The notes under the pieces are model-generated. The model worked only from the letters and a program-made list of their open reading frames with translations, did not search any database and had not been told where the DNA came from. Shown here piece after piece: positions 5,247-7,732 of a stretch of 7,732 bases of DNA (position 1 is its first letter; every line of letters begins with the position of its first letter). This DNA comes from Anaerolineales bacterium UBA832. Its GTDB lineage: Bacteria; Chloroflexota; Anaerolineae; Anaerolineales; UBA11657. The stretch spans positions 1 through 7,732 of the forward strand of contig DBHI01000116.1 in assembly GCA_002296125.1 (NCBI GenBank), in the 5' to 3' direction. The position numbers and the translations under genes were made by a program.

Positions 5247-5288
5247 ATGAGGAAGGCCATACATGCGATTATGTACATATATCAATAA
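5247..5288 (+). CDS. 13-codon leader ORF overlapping the FAH-family start
   Basis: ATG 5247 has AGAGG (5237-5241) 5 bases upstream and reads MRKAIHAIMYIYQ before TAA at 5286-5288, in another frame and 26 bases into the FAH-family gene. The AGG-AAG codons 2-3 are the core of the FAH gene's own ribosome-binding site (5250-5256). Translation of the two frames would compete. It may be a chance by-product of the local CATACAT duplication. Confidence 0.25.
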   Translation: MRKAIHAIMYIYQ

Positions 5289-6081
5289 TACATCTACACA
5301 GGCAGGTATTATAGCGAATAACCAATTATTACCATTGCCTGAAAATGATGTTAAACAGGTGATAGAAAAATACACTTTAACTAGATTGATGAAGTTTGTC
5401 AAAGAGTTTTCTGGTGACTATATTGATTTACATAGAGTAGAAGTAACAAGTCCATACTTAAATCCGCCAAAAATATGGGGTATTGGATTAAATTACAGTG
5501 ATCATGCAGAAGACCTTGCAGTGGAGTCTCCTCGTGATGAGCCTGCTAGTTTTATGAAACCAGCTACTACTATAACTCCACCAGGTGGACCAATAATTCT
5601 ACCCTTACAGAGTAATAAGGTTACTGGTGAAGGAGAATTAGGGATTATTATCGGCAAAAGGTGTAAGAATGTTTCTGTTGCAGATGCGTCAAAGGTTGTT
5701 TTTGGGTATACGACTATTATTGATGTGACAGCTGAGGATATTCTAAAGAGAAATCCTAGATATTTGACTATGTCAAAAAGTTTTGATACTTTTTTTTGTT
5801 TTGGGCCTGATATTGTTACTAGTAATGTGATCAATGATTTAGATTCTATAGTGGTGCGTACTGTTTTAAATGATTCTGTTATTGTTGAGAATTTAGTTGA
5901 AAATATGACTTTTAGGCCTATGGAATTGGTATCATTTCATAGTAAGATTATGACGCTTGAACCAGGTGATATTATTTCCACTGGCACTCCAGGTGCATTA
6001 CGGATTAGTTCGGGAGATGTTATCAAGTGTCAAGTTGATAACATTGGGTCAGTTTCCAGTAATGTTATTGATTGCAGATAG
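5263..6081 (+). CDS. Fumarylacetoacetate hydrolase family protein
   Basis: This superfamily holds metal-dependent hydrolases, decarboxylases and isomerases acting on 2-oxo acid or acylpyruvate-type substrates in the cytoplasm. The 272-residue protein has the small N-terminal domain (1-60) with 'GIIANNQLLPL', then the catalytic core: 'GIGLNYSDHAED' (73-84, H81 as the lid histidine), 'SFMKP' (96-100), metal ligands E123 and E125 in 'GEGELGIIIGK' and D154 in 'TIIDVTAED', 'KSFDTFFCFGP' (172-182), and 'PGDIISTGTPGA' (234-245). The key residues seem intact, so it is probably active; the substrate cannot be assigned. Start 5263 is preferred because AGGAAGG (5250-5256) sits 6 bases upstream. It is divergent from the 2-hydroxyacid dehydrogenase, which suggests a shared catabolic role. 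It ends at a strong terminator. Confidence 0.92.
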   Translation: MRLCTYINNTSTQAGIIANNQLLPLPENDVKQVIEKYTLTRLMKFVKEFSGDYIDLHRVEVTSPYLNPPKIWGIGLNYSDHAEDLAVESPRDEPASFMKPATTITPPGGPIILPLQSNKVTGEGELGIIIGKRCKNVSVADASKVVFGYTTIIDVTAEDILKRNPRYLTMSKSFDTFFCFGPDIVTSNVINDLDSIVVRTVLNDSVIVENLVENMTFRPMELVSFHSKIMTLEPGDIISTGTPGALRISSGDVIKCQVDNIGSVSSNVIDCR

Positions 6082-6093
6082 ACGTTATAATAT

Positions 6094-6138
6094 ATAAAGC
6101 CCGCAATACTATATTATTGATAATATTACGGGCTTTAT
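6094..6138. terminator. Bidirectional terminator between convergent genes
   Basis: ATAAAGCCCG (6094-6103) and CGGGCTTTAT (6129-6138) form a perfect 10-base stem with a G+C core. Inside the loop, ATATTAT (6111-6117) and ATAATAT (6120-6126) form a second nested hairpin. Both flanks are A/T-rich, so it can serve the FAH-family gene (+, stop at 6081) and the six-helix membrane protein gene (-, stop at 6171). Confidence 0.85.
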
Positions 6139-6170
6139 TAATAGAAATTGATTAAAAAACAATTTGCTAC

Positions 6171-6788
6171 TTATGCATTGTTACCAAACGCGTTGCTAAT
6201 ACCTATCATGAATACGGGCCATAAAATAACCCCTCCTAAAATAAATATGGGAGCCCACAAGTTTCCAGGTATTAATCCAAAAAGTGACAATGCTTGTGCA
6301 ACAATTATCAACGTGCCTGCTCCTTTTCCTGCAAGTGATGCCCAAGAAGGTAATAAGTTAGAACTATCTGAATTTGTTAGAATCCATGCCCATATTCCGT
6401 AAAGTACAAATATTACAGAGTTAATTGTACCTGCCATACCAGTGACTTGATCAGAATTAAATTCAGTCTTAAATACAGAATTTGCGGTAAAAGTTGGAGA
6501 TAGTGAATAGGTGAGTTGCATAGTTGCAGCAATCAATACTATTGTACTGAATATACGTAAGTCAACTTTATCATCTGCACCAAACAATTTCATACACAAT
6601 CCTATGGCAAAAATATGTCCAATTCCTTGGAAGAATCCTAAAACATTATTTATAGGTCCCCATTGCTCACTATATCCAACAAATTCGGGTCCTATTAGTA
6701 TTGCTCCGATGAAAAAGCTGGCAACGGTAGTTATTGCAGCTAACATAGCCATTTGTCTACCACGACGTGCTTCTAATGAAGTTATCAT
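6171..6788 (-). CDS. Six-helix membrane protein of unknown function, paralogue A
   Basis: The 205-residue protein has six hydrophobic segments (about 13-33, 45-66, 78-98, 115-137, 152-172, 177-198). Its basic N-terminus (R8, R9, R11) implies a cytoplasmic N- and C-terminus. Motifs shared with the protein encoded at 6995-7609 are 'S.EA..G..MA.LAAI' at the very start, 'MKLF' (66-69), 'LSP' (96-98), 'LLPSW..L.G' (145-154) and 'GIS.AFG' at the end, so the two are clear paralogues. I do not recognise the family; it has no transporter or enzyme signature I can name. ATG 6788 is supported by AAAGGAG about 7 bases upstream. The gene is preceded by a 206-base region and a long palindrome, so it probably has its own promoter. 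Confidence 0.8.
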   Translation of the reverse strand: MITSLEARRGRQMAMLAAITTVASFFIGAILIGPEFVGYSEQWGPINNVLGFFQGIGHIFAIGLCMKLFGADDKVDLRIFSTIVLIAATMQLTYSLSPTFTANSVFKTEFNSDQVTGMAGTINSVIFVLYGIWAWILTNSDSSNLLPSWASLAGKGAGTLIIVAQALSLFGLIPGNLWAPIFILGGVILWPVFMIGISNAFGNNA

Positions 6789-6849
6789 AAATTTCTCCTT
6801 TGATAATTATGCAAGCAAACTTATTATGATTTGTAATATTATTGCATTA

Positions 6850-6863
6850 ATTACAGATTACAG
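6850..6863. repeat. Tandem 7-mer ATTACAG x2 upstream of paralogue A
   Basis: ATTACAG is repeated directly at 6850-6856 and 6857-6863, immediately followed by a 9-base T-run (6865-6873). This is in the 206-base gap (6789-6994) upstream of the six-helix gene at 6171-6788. Otherwise the gap holds only the long palindrome; no convincing -35/-10 pair stands out. Confidence 0.3.
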
Positions 6864-6926
6864 GTTTTTTTTTGATAGTGTTTTATAGGATTTGCATATT
6901 GTTGGATTATTTATATGTTTTGGAAA

Positions 6927-6980
6927 TCAATATTTAACCTAAAAGTCCAACAGCTGTTGGACTTTTAGGTTAAATATTGA
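6927..6980. terminator. 54-bp perfect palindrome, likely terminator of paralogue B
   Basis: The 27 bases at 6927-6953 are exactly complementary in reverse to those at 6954-6980, with no spacer (centre CAG|CTG) and no mismatch; pairing stops abruptly at A6926/A6981. The core AAAAGTCCAACAG|CTGTTGGACTTTT has the A-tract, stem, T-tract form of a bidirectional intrinsic terminator. It starts 14 bases after the stop of the minus-strand gene at 6995-7609, which fits termination. The stem is extended well beyond a usual terminator by AT-rich complementary arms. Confidence 0.7.
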
Positions 6981-6994
6981 AACTTACTATGATA

Positions 6995-7609
6995 TTAGCT
7001 TATCTTGCTTCCAAATGCTTGACTCATACCAAGAGACCAAAGTGGAAATCCAATAAGACCTGCTATTAGCCACACTGGCCACAGCACATTATCTAAACCC
7101 GTTGCTAGACCAGTTAGTGCTAAAATATGTATCAAGACTATTAATGCTCCAGCTACAATTCCTCCTAATCCTCCCCATGAGGGTAGCATATTCCCTCGGT
7201 ACTTTAATGATATCAATAGTACGAATAGTGGCATAATTATCCAAGTACCTGATTCCACAGCATTTTTTATCTCAGATACTTGAGTTGGAGTGAATCCTTC
7301 TGGACCAAATCCACCAGATGTTAATGATGGAGAAAGATCGGTAAGCATGGCAATTGTAACTCCAATGACAGCAATAGATCCAATTGCTTTAATAAAAGGT
7401 TCTTCGTCGAGGTTAAATAGTTTCATGGAGTACATAATCACTATTATTAACGCAAAATTACCAACAAAGTCAACTGAGGCAAGAAGTAAGTTTGGTTGGG
7501 AGGTGTCAGTATCTCCGATTATTACATTAATGGCGATACTGACAACAAGTGAAATTGCAGCTAGTAATGCCATATTTTTTCCAAATTTTGCTTCTACAGA
7601 TGTAAGCAT
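6995..7609 (-). CDS. Six-helix membrane protein of unknown function, paralogue B
   Basis: The 204-residue protein has about six hydrophobic segments (about 13-32, 40-61, 73-90, 121-136, 148-169, 175-194). It has a basic N-terminus (K8, K11) and shares with the protein at 6171-6788 the opening 'S.EA..G..MA.LAAI', 'MKLF' (62-65), 'LSPS' (92-95), 'MLPSW' (141-145) and the closing 'AFG' (198-200). The loop between helices 3 and 4 is longer and acidic/glycine-rich ('GGFGPEGFTP', 99-108). AAGGAG is located about 6 bases before ATG 7609, and the SD-to-start sequence is nearly identical to that of paralogue A. The family is not recognised. A tandem duplication followed by strong divergence is the likely origin. 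It ends at the 54-bp palindrome. Confidence 0.8.
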   Translation of the reverse strand: MLTSVEAKFGKNMALLAAISLVVSIAINVIIGDTDTSQPNLLLASVDFVGNFALIIVIMYSMKLFNLDEEPFIKAIGSIAVIGVTIAMLTDLSPSLTSGGFGPEGFTPTQVSEIKNAVESGTWIIMPLFVLLISLKYRGNMLPSWGGLGGIVAGALIVLIHILALTGLATGLDNVLWPVWLIAGLIGFPLWSLGMSQAFGSKIS

Positions 7610-7685
7610 AATGTTCTCCTTTTATGATAAATAAATGATTGTTTGATATGTTTTGTATTATTTCATAAATCAGATCTTCTATAAG

Positions 7686-7716
7686 ATTATATTCGTACTA
7701 ATTTTCTATTAGTTAA
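7686..7716 (-). promoter_or_regulatory. Candidate promoter and inverted repeat before paralogue B
   Basis: On the minus strand a consensus TATAAT (plus-strand 7686-7691) lies about 77 bases before ATG 7609, with a TTAACT (7711-7716) 19 bases upstream as a weak -35. Between them ACTAAT (7697-7702) and ATTAGT (7708-7713) form a 6-base inverted repeat with 5-base spacer, located in the promoter spacer where a repressor could act. The half-site resembles that in the palindrome at 5214-5237. Confidence 0.35.
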
Positions 7717-7732
7717 TTTTTGCAAGTCATTG

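Noticed and set aside
5502..5834. Minus-strand frame of 110 codons inside the FAH-family gene
   Set aside because: It is an antisense shadow with no family match; the plus-strand frame has all FAH signatures. The same holds for antisense frames at 608-817, 2181-2384, 6148-6402, 6511-6888 and 7290-7634.
6865..6873. Nine-T run as a terminator or slippery site
   Set aside because: No stable hairpin precedes it on the plus strand and it is not within a coding region.
6927..6980. CRISPR repeat or tRNA-like structure
   Set aside because: Only one copy is present with no spacer array, and the structure is a simple perfect hairpin with no cloverleaf.

Overview
This is a 7.7 kb window of AT-rich bacterial chromosome, roughly one third GC by eye. 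It uses standard stop codons and has Shine-Dalgarno-type starts on several genes. I see no rRNA, tRNA, CRISPR array, transposase, integrase or phage gene. The gene mix fits an environmental, free-living heterotroph: a hypoxanthine phosphoribosyltransferase, a D-2-hydroxyacid dehydrogenase, a fumarylacetoacetate-hydrolase-family enzyme, paired half-size drug/metabolite transporters, a pentapeptide-repeat protein and several small membrane proteins. Low-GC marine Chloroflexota (SAR202-like) would be my guess from this combination, but nothing here proves it.

Layout. Positions 1-213 (+) hold the C-terminal end of a YwaF/TIGR02206-like membrane protein. It runs tail-to-tail, 7 bases apart, into a 273-residue minus-strand protein (221-1042) with four CxxC pairs in its N-terminal half and a DUF3293-like C-terminal half. 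A divergent intergenic region leads to hpt (1177-1707, +). Next comes a minus-strand cluster: a 94-residue three-helix membrane protein (2583-2867) with its own terminator, an unbroken 29-repeat pentapeptide protein (1871-2428), and a 33-residue single-helix mini-protein (1762-1863) starting 7 bases after the pentapeptide stop. Then two tandem, ungapped 138-residue EamA-type half transporters (3096-3512 and 3575-3991, +). A D-2-hydroxyacid dehydrogenase (4023-5078, -) and a FAH-family enzyme (5263-6081, +) are transcribed divergently from a shared regulatory region. A convergent terminator separates the latter from two paralogous six-helix membrane proteins of unknown function (6171-6788 and 6995-7609, both -).

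How the genes may work together. The dehydrogenase/FAH divergent pair could be a small catabolic module for a 2-hydroxy or 2-oxo acid, controlled through a perfect 24-bp palindrome in front of the FAH gene. The two half transporters probably work as a pair. The two six-helix proteins share family motifs and near-identical ribosome-binding contexts, but a terminator-like 54-bp perfect palindrome makes simple co-transcription unlikely.

The most unusual signals are in the DNA between genes: the 54-bp loop-free palindrome (6927-6980), a perfect 19-bp tandem duplication of a ribosome-binding site plus start codon that creates a 5-codon leader ORF in front of the first transporter (3064-3101), and a similar doubled SD/start arrangement with a 13-codon overlapping ORF in front of the FAH gene (5237-5288). 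I find no complete new multi-gene defence or mobile system here. The best candidates for undescribed biology are the CxxC/DUF3293 protein, the 33-residue mini-protein and the two leader-ORF arrangements.
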